Part shown: in pieces, positions 6,946 to 15,654 of the stretch
Layout: the number at the start of each line of letters is the position of its first letter
Numbering within the stretch: the first letter of the stretch is position 1
Assembly: GCA_905192805.1 (NCBI GenBank)
Contig: CAJJMF010000027.1
Location: forward strand, 1-18,345
Direction: 5' to 3'
DNA from: an uncultured Sutterella sp.
GTDB lineage: Bacteria > Pseudomonadota > Gammaproteobacteria > Burkholderiales > Burkholderiaceae_F
Length of the DNA: 18,345 nt
Notes under the pieces: model-generated
Seen by the model: only the letters and a program-made list of their open reading frames with translations
Databases searched by the model: none
Told to the model about the DNA's origin: nothing
Made by a program: the position numbers and the translations under genes

Positions 6946-8073
6946 ATGCAACCGACTTTTCCCATTAAAACCTTGACCGTATGCTGTGCGGTGGCACTGG
7001 GCACGGTGCTCTTTTCAAGCGCGAGTATAGCGAGCGACGTGAGCGTCTATGGGCGCATCGGTACGGGGATCAAAATCGTGAACAACGCGCATTCCCGCGA
7101 TACGTACGAAATGGCGTCAGGCCATACCGGCAGTAGCCTCTGGGGCATTAAAGCGACAGAATCGCTCACTAATGACCTCACGGCGAATGTGGTGCTCGAA
7201 AGTGGATTTAATTCCGACACGGGCGAAGGCGCCAAGCAACTTTTTTCGCGTCAATCAACCGTGAGTCTAAAGTCACGCACCTGGGGCGAGTTGGCCTTAG
7301 GGCGCTCCGGTAAAGTATTGTCCGGCGCCAACGCCTTTACGCGTATTGGTGCCTTCACGCCCTTCTCGGTGGTTTGGGGCGATGCAGGGCTTTTGTTTTA
7401 CGGCAAAGGCGCACGCATCGACAATGGGATTTTCTATCAGTCGCCCAACTGGAATGGGTTCACGTGGGTAGCAAGTGCCTCACTACAAACCGCGGGCGAT
7501 GAAGTGGCCCCCTTTAACGAAAACGAACGCTACCTCGGAACCTCGCTTGACTACAAAACCGCGCACTGGGGGGTGCTCGTTGGCGTGGAATCCACGTTTC
7601 TTTCGCACGAAGAGCGTCAAGAGGGCGAAGCGAACCCCATTTCGGGTAACCTGATGGGCTACGCGGATGTCGGGGACGTGCGCCTCTTTGCGGCGTATCA
7701 ACGTGCCCAACACATGGATCGTTTTAGTGCCTTACAGAAAGTCACCGACCTTTCGGGCAAAAAACTCGCTGCGGGCGACGTGAGTGCGCACAATGTCATG
7801 GTGGGCGCCAAAGCCCCGTTGGCGGGCGGAACGTTGCGTCTTTCGGCACTCTACTCACGCAACACGAACGAAAAAGCGCTCGCCAAGGATCGTTCCGATC
7901 GTGCTGACTATGTGGCCTTCGGCGTGGGCTATGAGTACCCGTTCTCGAAACGGACGTTACTTTACACGTCGCTCGCCCACTTGCATGGCTTAAAAGGCTT
8001 AAAGGACGCGAAAAATGCTGATGGGGACCTAAACCGCACGACGTTGGCCTTTGGGCTGGTACATCGCTTCTAA
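6946..8073 (+). CDS. Outer-membrane general porin (Porin_4 type)
   Basis: A 375-residue trimeric-porin-type beta-barrel that lets small hydrophilic solutes cross the outer membrane. The ATG at 6946 is preceded by AAGGAG (6934-6939) and gives a normal Sec signal peptide (MQPTFPIKTLTVCCAV..., cleavage likely after SASIAS, near residue 27). In-frame extension upstream is unlikely because it would add a charged leader lacking its own Shine-Dalgarno. The mature start DVSVYGRIGTGI, the block SSLWGIKATESLTNDLTANV followed by LESGFN, the segment LFSRQSTVSLKS..GELALGR, and the C-terminal GLVHRF ending in Phe are all characteristic of betaproteobacterial porins. Length is typical. It is followed 11 bases later by a secreted hydrolase whose Shine-Dalgarno overlaps the porin stop codon, so the two are co-expressed. 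Substrate preference cannot be read from the sequence. Confidence 0.9.
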   Translation: MQPTFPIKTLTVCCAVALGTVLFSSASIASDVSVYGRIGTGIKIVNNAHSRDTYEMASGHTGSSLWGIKATESLTNDLTANVVLESGFNSDTGEGAKQLFSRQSTVSLKSRTWGELALGRSGKVLSGANAFTRIGAFTPFSVVWGDAGLLFYGKGARIDNGIFYQSPNWNGFTWVASASLQTAGDEVAPFNENERYLGTSLDYKTAHWGVLVGVESTFLSHEERQEGEANPISGNLMGYADVGDVRLFAAYQRAQHMDRFSALQKVTDLSGKKLAAGDVSAHNVMVGAKAPLAGGTLRLSALYSRNTNEKALAKDRSDRADYVAFGVGYEYPFSKRTLLYTSLAHLHGLKGLKDAKNADGDLNRTTLAFGLVHRF

Positions 8074-8084
8074 GGAGACTCACG

Positions 8085-8918
8085 ATGAGACAATCGCTGA
8101 AAACCACACTGCGGGTAACCCTCTTAACAGCGGGTTTGGCGAGTATGCTGAGCACGGCTTGGGCAGGTCCCTTGGGTAATACCGTGGAACCCATGGTGAC
8201 CGCGCCGCTTGAGAAAACCCCTCAGGTGACACTACTGATCGGGAACTCATACTCATTTTATAACTGCGGCGTACACACCTATTTGCGCGGGTTTATGAAA
8301 GCGAGCAACCCCAAGATTCCGATGAAAACCCGACTCTTGACGATTAGCTCAGGCTCGCTCTCCTTTCACGACGTGCCGTTTTATTTAAAGCCACACGATC
8401 AGGACCCGTACGGGGACACGAAGGACGGGGAATTAAAGCATCCGATGTTTGATGTGGTGCTACTGCAAGATCATTCCGCGGCAGCCACCTCTGCCAAACG
8501 TATTCCCTTTTTAAAGCGTGACGCAAAGCGCCATGCCGAGACGATTCGGGCGGCGGGATCCACGCCGATCTTAATCATGACGTGGACCAAAGCGGATAAG
8601 CGTGAGGAGCTCGGGACGCTGGCCGACAACACGATTGCCGCCGCGAACGATGCGGGCATGCGCGTGGTCCCCGTGGGGCTCGCCTTTGAACGTGCGCGCA
8701 CCGCTTTACCTGACGTGGTCTTTCAGATGCCCGACAAGTCGCACCCCACGGGGGCGGGTACGTATCTATATGCGGCCACGCTCTACGCAAGCCTCTTTCA
8801 CCGTTCGCCCGAAGGACTTGACTTCACAGGCGACTGTGAAAAGCCGCTCGAGGCTAGCCTTGCCCAGCGCTTAGAGGCCATTGCCTGGGAAACGGTGAAA
8901 ACGTTTAACCATTGGTAA
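8085..8918 (+). CDS. Secreted SGNH/GDSL-type hydrolase (DUF4886-like)
   Basis: A 277-residue exported protein with a Sec signal peptide (residues 1-27, cleavage after AWA). SGNH-like blocks appear in order: IGNSYSFYN with candidate nucleophile Ser55, ISSGSLSFHD with Gly90, FDVVLLQDHS (residues 122-131) where Gln128 sits at the usual Asn position, and PDKSHPTGAGTYLYA with Asp217 and His220. Gln at block III and the closing HPT.AGTYL motif are features I associate with the DUF4886 branch of SGNH hydrolases. Cys61 and Cys251 could form a periplasmic disulfide. Members are esterase or deacetylase-like and often act on carbohydrates, but the substrate is unknown. The start has TAAGGAG, where the porin stop codon forms part of the Shine-Dalgarno, so translation is closely linked to the porin. 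It probably acts in the periplasm on material entering through the porin. An intrinsic terminator follows. Confidence 0.78.
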   Translation: MRQSLKTTLRVTLLTAGLASMLSTAWAGPLGNTVEPMVTAPLEKTPQVTLLIGNSYSFYNCGVHTYLRGFMKASNPKIPMKTRLLTISSGSLSFHDVPFYLKPHDQDPYGDTKDGELKHPMFDVVLLQDHSAAATSAKRIPFLKRDAKRHAETIRAAGSTPILIMTWTKADKREELGTLADNTIAAANDAGMRVVPVGLAFERARTALPDVVFQMPDKSHPTGAGTYLYAATLYASLFHRSPEGLDFTGDCEKPLEASLAQRLEAIAWETVKTFNHW

Positions 8919-8953
8919 AGCGCGTGAGCGCGATCCGCTACGCTCTTCCCTTC

Positions 8954-8990
8954 CCCGACGCGATTCCCTTCGTGTGAACGCGTCGGGTTT
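8954..8990 (+). terminator. Terminator between convergent genes
   Basis: CCCGACGCG (8954-8962) pairs exactly with CGCGTCGGG (8979-8987), loop 16 bases, followed by TTTGCGTTT. The T-rich tail is on the plus-strand side, so it mainly ends the porin-hydrolase unit; the stem could also slow transcription from the opposing helicase gene. A small GCGC-GTGA-GCGC hairpin lies just before it at 8920-8931. Confidence 0.7.
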
Positions 8991-9010
8991 GCGTTTGGTG
9001 GCGCACGAGC

Positions 9011-12000
9011 TTAGTCCGGTAGGATATGGCGCTCACCCACCATCGGCGTAAAGGCCTCATCTCCCGAGAAGTCGCTATCCCAATAGCTTTGAGGGGCCGA
9101 TGGGCTGGCTCCTCCCTCCCCTGCGGCGTCACTCGTCACCGCGTCGCGTGTGAGCGTAATGAGGGGCAACACAATCCGAGACGCCCCCTTTTCGGGATGC
9201 TCTTTGTCGTGCCACCAGACGATATAGTCGATCACGGCGCTCTCGATCCGATAGCCGCGTTCACGCTTTTGTGTTAAGAGTTTCTGGGTCTCGTTGGCGA
9301 GATAGCCGATGCGTTGCGAGCGTCCCCCGGTCGTTAACCATAATTCTCGGCCGTTTTCAATCGTGATCGGGTCCCCACTCACGTGTTGCGCAATGAGTTC
9401 ACTGTAGCGCGCAAAGCTACTCAACACGACGCCACTCAGACCTAGGCCCACCATTTCTTCGGTCGGTTCAGCGTAGCGCGTGGTATCGACGTGGTGGGTG
9501 ACGCCTCGCGTGGTAATCTGCTTAAAGACGGGGCTATTCGTGTGTACATAGAGGCCCGCTTTCGCGCGGGTCATCGCCACGTAAAGCGTGCGTAGCGTTG
9601 GGTCATCCCGCTTAAAAGGATGCGCGAGCACTAAGTAGACGTGATCAAATTCGCGCCCTTTGGCTTTGTGAATCGTGGACACAATCACGCTTTTGCCTTG
9701 TGGTGTGTCGCCCGCCTCCACAAAGAGGTCTTCAAATTGGGTTTCCTCGATAAAGTACTCAAAGTCGCTCACATAGGGCATCGCGGGAAAGAGCGTCGCT
9801 TCGCAGCGCTTAAAGTAGGCGAGGCACGCCGCATAGCGACTACTGGTGCGAAACCGCTCGGCAAAGGCTGCCAATGCCTCCCCCCACCCCTCGGGGCTCA
9901 AACGCGCATTTATCGCCCGTGCAAGCACCGCGTCGCGGAAAAACTGAATTTCGGCGAGGTGTTTGGGCTTAAACCCACTTCCCGATTGGATTAATTGCGC
10001 GGGGATCGATTCGTTACGCAGCCGATTACAAAGTCGCAGCGCGTCGTCGTTCGTTTGCGTGAGAATCGCGACCCGCGCTTCGCCTCGACGTTGAGCGATA
10101 TCGGCGACGATCGCATCGTCAAATTGGGGGGCGGTGTGTTGCGTCACAACGACCTCACCGAGCTCCGGCTTGTGGGCCACGATGGGTTCGGTTTTTAGGC
10201 GCTCGGTAATGCGCGTCACGAAGGCGTTCGCGAAGTCGACAATCGCCCGTTCACTACGGTAGTTTTCCGTCATTTCATAGAAGGCCGCCCCCTCTTCGTC
10301 ACGCAATTGCGCAAAAAAGCGGGCGTCCGACTGACGGAATTCAAAAATGCTCTGATCGTCGTCCCCGACCGCAATCAAGCGGCACGTTGGGTTTTGCGCG
10401 CGAATGGCCTTCACGAAGGCAAATTCCTCTGCGCTCATGTCCTGTGCTTCGTCAATGACGATCACTTGTTTGGTGATGCGGTTGGGTTCAATGGCGTTGT
10501 GTTCGATCGCCCTCAACACTTTTTCAAAGATGGTGTTCGACTCTTCGAGTCCCCCGATTTTGCCCAACAAATCAAACGCATAGGAGTGGAACGTTTTCAT
10601 TTCCACAAAGCGGGCCGAGGGGCCAATTAAGGTCGTTAAACGGTCTTGGAACTCCTGAGCGGCAGCGCGTGAAAAGGTGAGCATCAAGAGGTTTTCGTGC
10701 TTCACATCTTCGAGCGTTAAAAGGCTCGCCAATTTATGCACCAGGAGTTTTGTTTTGCCACTCCCGGGGCCCGCCGCGACCACAATCGTGCGTGAAGTGT
10801 CGTCCGAGAGAATCGCGCGTTGCTTTTCCGAGAGGGTACCGACGATTTTCTCAAAGAGCCCCGTCGTGACGGGCCGATCGAGCGCTTGTTGGGCGCCTTT
10901 AAAGTACTTCGCAATGAAGACTTGGTAGTCTTCGTGGAAATAGTCGTGCACAAAGTCGAGCGCTGCGCCCATGTTTTTCACCATTAGGTTCGCGTAGGCC
11001 CCGACGATATGAATTTGCTGGATTTTTTGCTTATAGAAGGCGTCCAGAAGCGCATAGTCGGCCGCTTTGTATTTGCTCCGTTTCCCGTGGTTTAAGCGCT
11101 CGATTTTCATCCCAAAATAAAGAACCAAAAAGCCCCCTTCGAGCTGAATCATGTCCATTTTCTTGAGGTATAGGAGTGCTTCTTCGACGTCGGCTTGGGT
11201 GGCTTCGCCCGCTCCCATCAGTCCTTGATCCGTTTGGGTAAACCCTTCCAGGAGTTTCAATAGCGAAAAGTCGATCCCCGTGACCGCTTCGCCTTTTTCG
11301 TTCGTGGGCGCCTCGGCCCACTTCCTAAAGAGCGCTTCAAGCACATACTGCGCCAAGTCATAGCGCTTTTGCATGCGTGCGATGCGTCCGTCGGGCGAAA
11401 GCGTGATGCGCAATTCAAAGTGATCTTTGGTGCCGGTCGCGCGACGCGTTAAGTAGCCTTTGAGTTCCAAAAAGGACGTCAGACTCATCCACTCTTTGGG
11501 GGTGGTGAGGATGCCACGCTCCTCGGCCGCACTCGTGAATTCTTTCACCTGATAGTGACGCCGCTCCTCGCTCACCATGTCCCAAAAGAGCGTTTCCATT
11601 TTCTGGAAGCGTTTCAAGCGCGAGAGTTTTTTCTGCAGCGTATCCTCGGGCTTAAACTCAAAGCGCATGTCGTTGTCGTCAGACAAGACGTGCGCCTGAC
11701 GCATGAGGCCAATCGTCGAGACAATCGTTTCTTTGGAAAGTGCCAGAATATCGGCCAAATGATCCACGCGGCTTTCGGCTTCGGCCGTGGTTTTGCGCGA
11801 CCGTGCGGATAAGAGTGAGGATAGGATACGGGCGGCGTGGACTTTGGTTTGCTCGTCAAAGAGGTGCGAGCGCTCGATCAACTCCCGCGCTTCGTTGGCG
11901 TTATTGACGGTAATGCTCGTGGCGTAGACGTGCGGAACGTTTTGGCCACGCTTTAAGTAGCCCGCCGTCTCCAAGGCGGCCAGCGCATTTTTTACCCGCG

Positions 12001-14032
12001 TTTCCTGATCGGGCTGCGAATCAACCCAGCCCGCGTGTCGTGCGATTTCCAAGGCGGAGCATTGAATCGTTGGGCGGTGTCGGGAGAGCTCTTGCACGGC
12101 CCGCCAGACTTGTTGAATTTCGTTGAGGCTCAGCTTGGATTGAATCAGCAAGGAAAAATGTTGGTTCAAGTCCTCTTCGTTAAAGAGCACATAGCAGGCC
12201 GCCTCTAGTCTCGGGTCGCGACCCGCACGGCCCGACTCCTGAATGTAGTCTTCGAGCGAACTCGAAATCTCGTAGTGCACGACGAGTCCCACGTTACTCT
12301 TATCGACCCCCATCCCAAAGGCACTCGTTGCGACCATGATTTGGGCGCGATCGTTAATAAAGTCGCTTTGGTTGTCGACTTTGTCGGGAACGGCCATTTT
12401 GCCGTGAAAGCCCGCGGCGTTGTAGCCGTCTTTGCGCAGTTTCTCCACCAATTCATCGACGCGCTTGGTGCGTGAGACATAGACAATCGTGGGCACCGGG
12501 TGCGCTTCAATTAAGTCGCGCAATCGCTGATATTTGAGCGTGGGTTCCACGTAGAGCACCGTGTAGTGCAAATTCTCACGTGTCGCTTCGGTCGAGAAGG
12601 TTTTCATCTCGATCCCTAAGTGCGCTTTAAAGTACTGACAAATGTCCGTGACGACCTTATGATTGGCGGACGCGGTAAAGCAGGAGACGAGAATCGAGTA
12701 TCCTAAGCCTTTTAAGTCTTGGTAGCGCTTAATGAAGGGCCCGATATAGAGGTAGTCGACGCGAAAGTCTTGTCCCCAGGCACTAAAGCAGTGGGCTTCA
12801 TCGATCACAAAGCGCACGACGTTGCGCCCCAATAGGAGTCGCTCGATGAGCCCTGAGCGTAAGAGTTCGGGCGAAATATAGAGAAGCGACGCACCCCCCG
12901 TTTCCACAAATTCAATCGCGGCCTTGCGTTCCACGGGACTCAAGAGCCCATTAATCGACACGGCGCGTTGAATGCCACGCGCGGTGAGATTGTCGACCTG
13001 GTCCTTCATGAGCGAGAGTAAAGGCGAAATCACCACCGTTAAGCCCTGTACATTTTCCCCTGCCATCAAGGCCGGGAGCTGAAAGGTCAAGGACTTCCCG
13101 CCGCCCGTAGGAAAAAGGGCTACTAAGGACTCACCGTTCACGGCCGCTTGCGTCGCTTTTTCTTGGAGCGGTTCGCCCCCATAAGAGCGGAATTCGTCGT
13201 AGCCAAAAAACCGTTTGAGCGCGCGATGAATATCCAAGTGTTGGGCACAGTAGGCGCACGCGGGATCGTGGCACGGCGTATTAAGGAGCGCTTCGAGTAC
13301 GTTACCCACCTCCGGGAACTGATAGTAGATCCACTCGGCCAATACCGGGGTAGTCGTGCTCGTTGCTGGTGCCGTAGGCGACGCACTCCGCTCACTTTCC
13401 TGCTGGACTTTTTGCCTGGCGTAAAGGAGTGAGAGCGTATAGGCCAACTCCACAGGATGACTCGCGCTCCAGGCCTCAATCGCTGCGTGCTGACAAAAGG
13501 CGGCGGGGAAAAACGTCCGAATCGCGTGGGCCACGTTTGCTAACCCCGCTCCACCGTAGTCCACCAAGCGGAAAAACGCGCCAAACCCGTCAACGTCCGA
13601 GAGGAGTTCGTAGTAGATCGCCTTTAATGGGGGTGGCAACGCCTCAAAGGCACTGATCGCCGCTTCTAAGCGATCGCGCGATTTAAGCGCATCGTTGAGC
13701 GGATTGTTAAAGCTCTCTTCGTTGAGTTTGTCGTCTTTGCCTAAATGGTGGTGTGCGCGATCCGTCAAGAGGAGCGCTGACCAATAAAGCGTATCGATGG
13801 CGTTTTGGGTGAGCTCAGAGAGATCCCTTTGAAGGGCTTGGCGTAAGTGCACCAAGTCGTGCGCGATCAGGTTGTGCCCGACGACAAAGTCCGCCCCGGC
13901 AATGGCCGACAGAAAATCCTTGACGGACGGCCCATGGTAGGCGTCTTGGTCTGTCACGAAGGCCCCAAAATCGAGGAGTTTTCCCGTTTTGGGGTCCACT
14001 TCAAGGTCAATGTAGGCAAGTGTGGGCGTCAT
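9011..14032 (-). CDS. Exonuclease-RecQ-UvrD fusion DNA helicase
   Basis: A 1673-residue cytoplasmic protein with three parts. Residues 1-125 resemble a DEDD 3'-5' exonuclease: Asp9 and Glu11 (IDLE), GHNLIAHD with Asp59, and NDALKSRD with Asp114. Residues 270-625 are a RecQ-like SF2 helicase: PTGGGKS (308-314), IDEAHCFSAWGQDFR (410-424), FTASA (452-456) and YIQESGRAGRD (596-606). The usual RecQ Zn-binding four-Cys domain after motif VI is not seen. Instead C254, C259, C262 and nearby His residues precede the helicase and may bind zinc. Residues 1065-1500 are a complete UvrD/PcrA-type SF1 helicase: GPGSGKT (1087-1093), IDEAQD (1192-1197), VGDDDQSIFEF, STIHKAKGREFD and LYVAMTRAK. The middle (630-1050) looks like winged-helix or accessory sequence. 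Its role is likely DNA repair or processing of recombination or foreign DNA. The Shine-Dalgarno before the ATG is weak. Confidence 0.88.
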   Translation of the reverse strand: MTPTLAYIDLEVDPKTGKLLDFGAFVTDQDAYHGPSVKDFLSAIAGADFVVGHNLIAHDLVHLRQALQRDLSELTQNAIDTLYWSALLLTDRAHHHLGKDDKLNEESFNNPLNDALKSRDRLEAAISAFEALPPPLKAIYYELLSDVDGFGAFFRLVDYGGAGLANVAHAIRTFFPAAFCQHAAIEAWSASHPVELAYTLSLLYARQKVQQESERSASPTAPATSTTTPVLAEWIYYQFPEVGNVLEALLNTPCHDPACAYCAQHLDIHRALKRFFGYDEFRSYGGEPLQEKATQAAVNGESLVALFPTGGGKSLTFQLPALMAGENVQGLTVVISPLLSLMKDQVDNLTARGIQRAVSINGLLSPVERKAAIEFVETGGASLLYISPELLRSGLIERLLLGRNVVRFVIDEAHCFSAWGQDFRVDYLYIGPFIKRYQDLKGLGYSILVSCFTASANHKVVTDICQYFKAHLGIEMKTFSTEATRENLHYTVLYVEPTLKYQRLRDLIEAHPVPTIVYVSRTKRVDELVEKLRKDGYNAAGFHGKMAVPDKVDNQSDFINDRAQIMVATSAFGMGVDKSNVGLVVHYEISSSLEDYIQESGRAGRDPRLEAACYVLFNEEDLNQHFSLLIQSKLSLNEIQQVWRAVQELSRHRPTIQCSALEIARHAGWVDSQPDQETRVKNALAALETAGYLKRGQNVPHVYATSITVNNANEARELIERSHLFDEQTKVHAARILSSLLSARSRKTTAEAESRVDHLADILALSKETIVSTIGLMRQAHVLSDDNDMRFEFKPEDTLQKKLSRLKRFQKMETLFWDMVSEERRHYQVKEFTSAAEERGILTTPKEWMSLTSFLELKGYLTRRATGTKDHFELRITLSPDGRIARMQKRYDLAQYVLEALFRKWAEAPTNEKGEAVTGIDFSLLKLLEGFTQTDQGLMGAGEATQADVEEALLYLKKMDMIQLEGGFLVLYFGMKIERLNHGKRSKYKAADYALLDAFYKQKIQQIHIVGAYANLMVKNMGAALDFVHDYFHEDYQVFIAKYFKGAQQALDRPVTTGLFEKIVGTLSEKQRAILSDDTSRTIVVAAGPGSGKTKLLVHKLASLLTLEDVKHENLLMLTFSRAAAQEFQDRLTTLIGPSARFVEMKTFHSYAFDLLGKIGGLEESNTIFEKVLRAIEHNAIEPNRITKQVIVIDEAQDMSAEEFAFVKAIRAQNPTCRLIAVGDDDQSIFEFRQSDARFFAQLRDEEGAAFYEMTENYRSERAIVDFANAFVTRITERLKTEPIVAHKPELGEVVVTQHTAPQFDDAIVADIAQRRGEARVAILTQTNDDALRLCNRLRNESIPAQLIQSGSGFKPKHLAEIQFFRDAVLARAINARLSPEGWGEALAAFAERFRTSSRYAACLAYFKRCEATLFPAMPYVSDFEYFIEETQFEDLFVEAGDTPQGKSVIVSTIHKAKGREFDHVYLVLAHPFKRDDPTLRTLYVAMTRAKAGLYVHTNSPVFKQITTRGVTHHVDTTRYAEPTEEMVGLGLSGVVLSSFARYSELIAQHVSGDPITIENGRELWLTTGGRSQRIGYLANETQKLLTQKRERGYRIESAVIDYIVWWHDKEHPEKGASRIVLPLITLTRDAVTSDAAGEGGASPSAPQSYWDSDFSGDEAFTPMVGERHILPD

Positions 14033-14072
14033 AGGTCACGGCGAAGCACAGTCGAGTAGAGTCGTACCTACC

Positions 14073-14078
14073 ATTATG
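14073..14078 (-). promoter_or_regulatory. Possible -10 box for the helicase gene
   Basis: Read on the minus strand this is CATAAT, 40 bases before the helicase ATG, in a short intergenic region. No good -35 lies at standard spacing, so this is a weak call. It would give a leader of about 30 bases and let the helicase be expressed separately from the dioxygenase-carbonic anhydrase unit upstream. Confidence 0.3.
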
Positions 14079-14111
14079 CCTCAAGGCAGTGCGTCAGAAC
14101 GAATTTTTGTG

Positions 14112-14141
14112 GCGTCGGTGTGGGTGCCCCGCGACCGACGC
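14112..14141. repeat. GC-rich hairpin after the dioxygenase gene
   Basis: GCGTCGGT (14112-14119) pairs perfectly with ACCGACGC (14134-14141), loop 14 bases. It lies just beyond the stop of the minus-strand dioxygenase gene. A five-base T-run (14103-14108 region) is on the plus strand only, so for the minus-strand operon there is no U-tract. It may stabilise the mRNA 3' end or aid factor-dependent termination. Confidence 0.45.
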
Positions 14142-14165
14142 GCACGGTCCTAACACGGCGTTCAA

Positions 14166-14951
14166 TTAGGACGCGTCGAGCCCAAACACGTAACTTGACA
14201 TCGCTAATGATCCTAAGACGATCTGATGGTTAAAGACCGAGGGCAGTTCGCCTTGGCTTGCCCCTAAGACATAAAGGAGCGGGAAGTAATGATCCGGCGT
14301 TGGGATCGCCAGTTCGTGCTTGGGTAGATTCTCGTACGCTTGGAGCGTTCGATCCTGTCGCTTCATAATCGCGTAGTGCGCGGCCGTTAAGAATTCATGG
14401 GCCCACGGTGCGCCGTTCGTATCGTCGTAGTCAATGCGTCGCAAATTGTGCACGATGTTGCCCGAGCCCAAAATGAGGACACCCTCTTCGCGCAATGTAG
14501 CGAGTTGTTCGCCCAAACGGTAATGTTCTTGGGGCCAGAGAGCCACGTTAAGCGACAATTGCACCGTCGGGATATTGGCGTTCGGGAACATGTGCTTTAA
14601 CACGGTCCATGTGCCATGATCAATCCCCCAGGCATTATTCACCTGAAGTTTGTCGCCCAAACGAGCTTTGAGTTGCTCGACCAAGGCGGGACTCCCCGCG
14701 ACCGGGTACTTCACCTCATAGAGTTCGGGCGGAAACCCGTACATATCGTAGATTTGCGTCGGGTGTTCGGTATCGTTGGTGCAGGTGCCCTGCGTGAGCC
14801 AATGGGCCGAGATGGCCAAAATGGCCTTGGGTTCGCCGTGGCGTTCGATGAGGAGTTTGCCCATCGAGGCCATCGCTTCGGTGAGGGCATTCTTTTGCAG
14901 TGCCAACATGGGGCTACCGTGCCCCACAAACAATGTTGGATAGCGTGCCAT
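14166..14951 (-). CDS. ygiD: DODA-type extradiol ring-cleavage dioxygenase (YgiD-like)
   Basis: A 261-residue cytoplasmic enzyme of the class III extradiol dioxygenase family (LigB/DODA branch, like E. coli YgiD, 4,5-DOPA dioxygenase), which opens catechol rings using a bound metal. The active-site histidines expected for the family are present: His11 (FVGHGSP), His50 (AISAHW), His112 (GIDHGTW), His168 (GNIVHN), and a histidine near residue 228 (TPDHYFPLL). The C-terminal VFNHQIV...SLAMSSYVFG is also typical. Length is normal. The start is ATG at 14951, with AAGGA about ten bases upstream; a longer in-frame reading to 15062 would overlap the carbonic anhydrase gene and has no family match in the extension. 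It lies 19 bases after the carbonic anhydrase gene and is the last gene of the unit. The physiological substrate is unknown. Confidence 0.9.
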   Translation of the reverse strand: MARYPTLFVGHGSPMLALQKNALTEAMASMGKLLIERHGEPKAILAISAHWLTQGTCTNDTEHPTQIYDMYGFPPELYEVKYPVAGSPALVEQLKARLGDKLQVNNAWGIDHGTWTVLKHMFPNANIPTVQLSLNVALWPQEHYRLGEQLATLREEGVLILGSGNIVHNLRRIDYDDTNGAPWAHEFLTAAHYAIMKRQDRTLQAYENLPKHELAIPTPDHYFPLLYVLGASQGELPSVFNHQIVLGSLAMSSYVFGLDAS

Positions 14952-14970
14952 TGGAATTTTTCCTTTTACC

Positions 14971-15621
14971 TTAAAGATCGGCGAGCGTCGTCGCTTCGAA
15001 GTCTTCTTTATCGTGATTCCACACGTAGAGTTCACTCGTGGTGAGATCGTAGTAAAGCGCATGAAGGGCTAAGTCCCCTTTTTCGACCTCCTCGCGTACC
15101 CAGTCGTAACTCAAGAGGTTGTCGATACTCTGCAATACGGCCCCCTCTTCGCAACGACGCTGTAATTCGGGGGCGGTTTTCCACTGGGGCTTACGGTTGG
15201 GGTGATGTTCTTCCTCAACCACGCCTTTGGCTAACTGCACCCAGTTGAAAATATAGGGTTCGTCTTTGACGGCCTCCGGATGAAGCGCCGCATGGATCCC
15301 CCCACAGTTGGCGTGCCCCATCACAATGATGTTGTCCACGTCCAAGTGTTTCACGCCGTACTCAACCGCCGCCATCACCGCATCGGGGTGTTGAGCTTCG
15401 TCTTGTGCGGGCACCAGCGCCGCAATACTGCGCACCACAAAGAGGTCCCCTGGGCGTACGCCCATCAAAATTGCAGGATCGACGCGCGAGTCACAACACG
15501 CAATCACGAGGGTCTTGGGGGCTTGACCGTGAGCGAGCTGGTGGAAAAAGTCGCGTTCTTTAAGGAGAACATCTTCGCGAAAGTTGTGAAAGCGTTCGAT
15601 GAGATCGTGAAAGCCTGGCAT
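14971..15621 (-). CDS. can: Beta-class carbonic anhydrase
   Basis: A 216-residue zinc enzyme that interconverts CO2 and bicarbonate in the cytoplasm. Zinc ligands and active-site residues of beta-carbonic anhydrases are in place: Cys42, Asp44 and Arg46 in ACCDSRVDP, then His103 and Cys106 in GHANCGGI. The FVVRSIAALVP block corresponds to the family's FVIRNIANLVP, with both Asn changed (Ser65 and Ala68), a mild divergence. The C-terminal YYDLTTSELYVWN is a common closing segment. Length is normal. The start is set by GGAGG about eight bases before the ATG. It sits between two DODA-family genes with gaps of 33 and 19 bases, all on the minus strand, so it is very likely co-transcribed with them. 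The physiological reason for the pairing is not evident. Confidence 0.92.
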   Translation of the reverse strand: MPGFHDLIERFHNFREDVLLKERDFFHQLAHGQAPKTLVIACCDSRVDPAILMGVRPGDLFVVRSIAALVPAQDEAQHPDAVMAAVEYGVKHLDVDNIIVMGHANCGGIHAALHPEAVKDEPYIFNWVQLAKGVVEEEHHPNRKPQWKTAPELQRRCEEGAVLQSIDNLLSYDWVREEVEKGDLALHALYYDLTTSELYVWNHDKEDFEATTLADL

Positions 15622-15654
15622 GTCTAAGCCTCCGTGTGAATCGACCTAGTCGGG

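Noticed and set aside
14952..15062. N-terminal extension of the dioxygenase gene into the carbonic anhydrase gene
   Set aside because: The added 37 residues are basic and unlike the family, and overlap another gene in a different frame; the ATG at 14951 has a good ribosome binding site.
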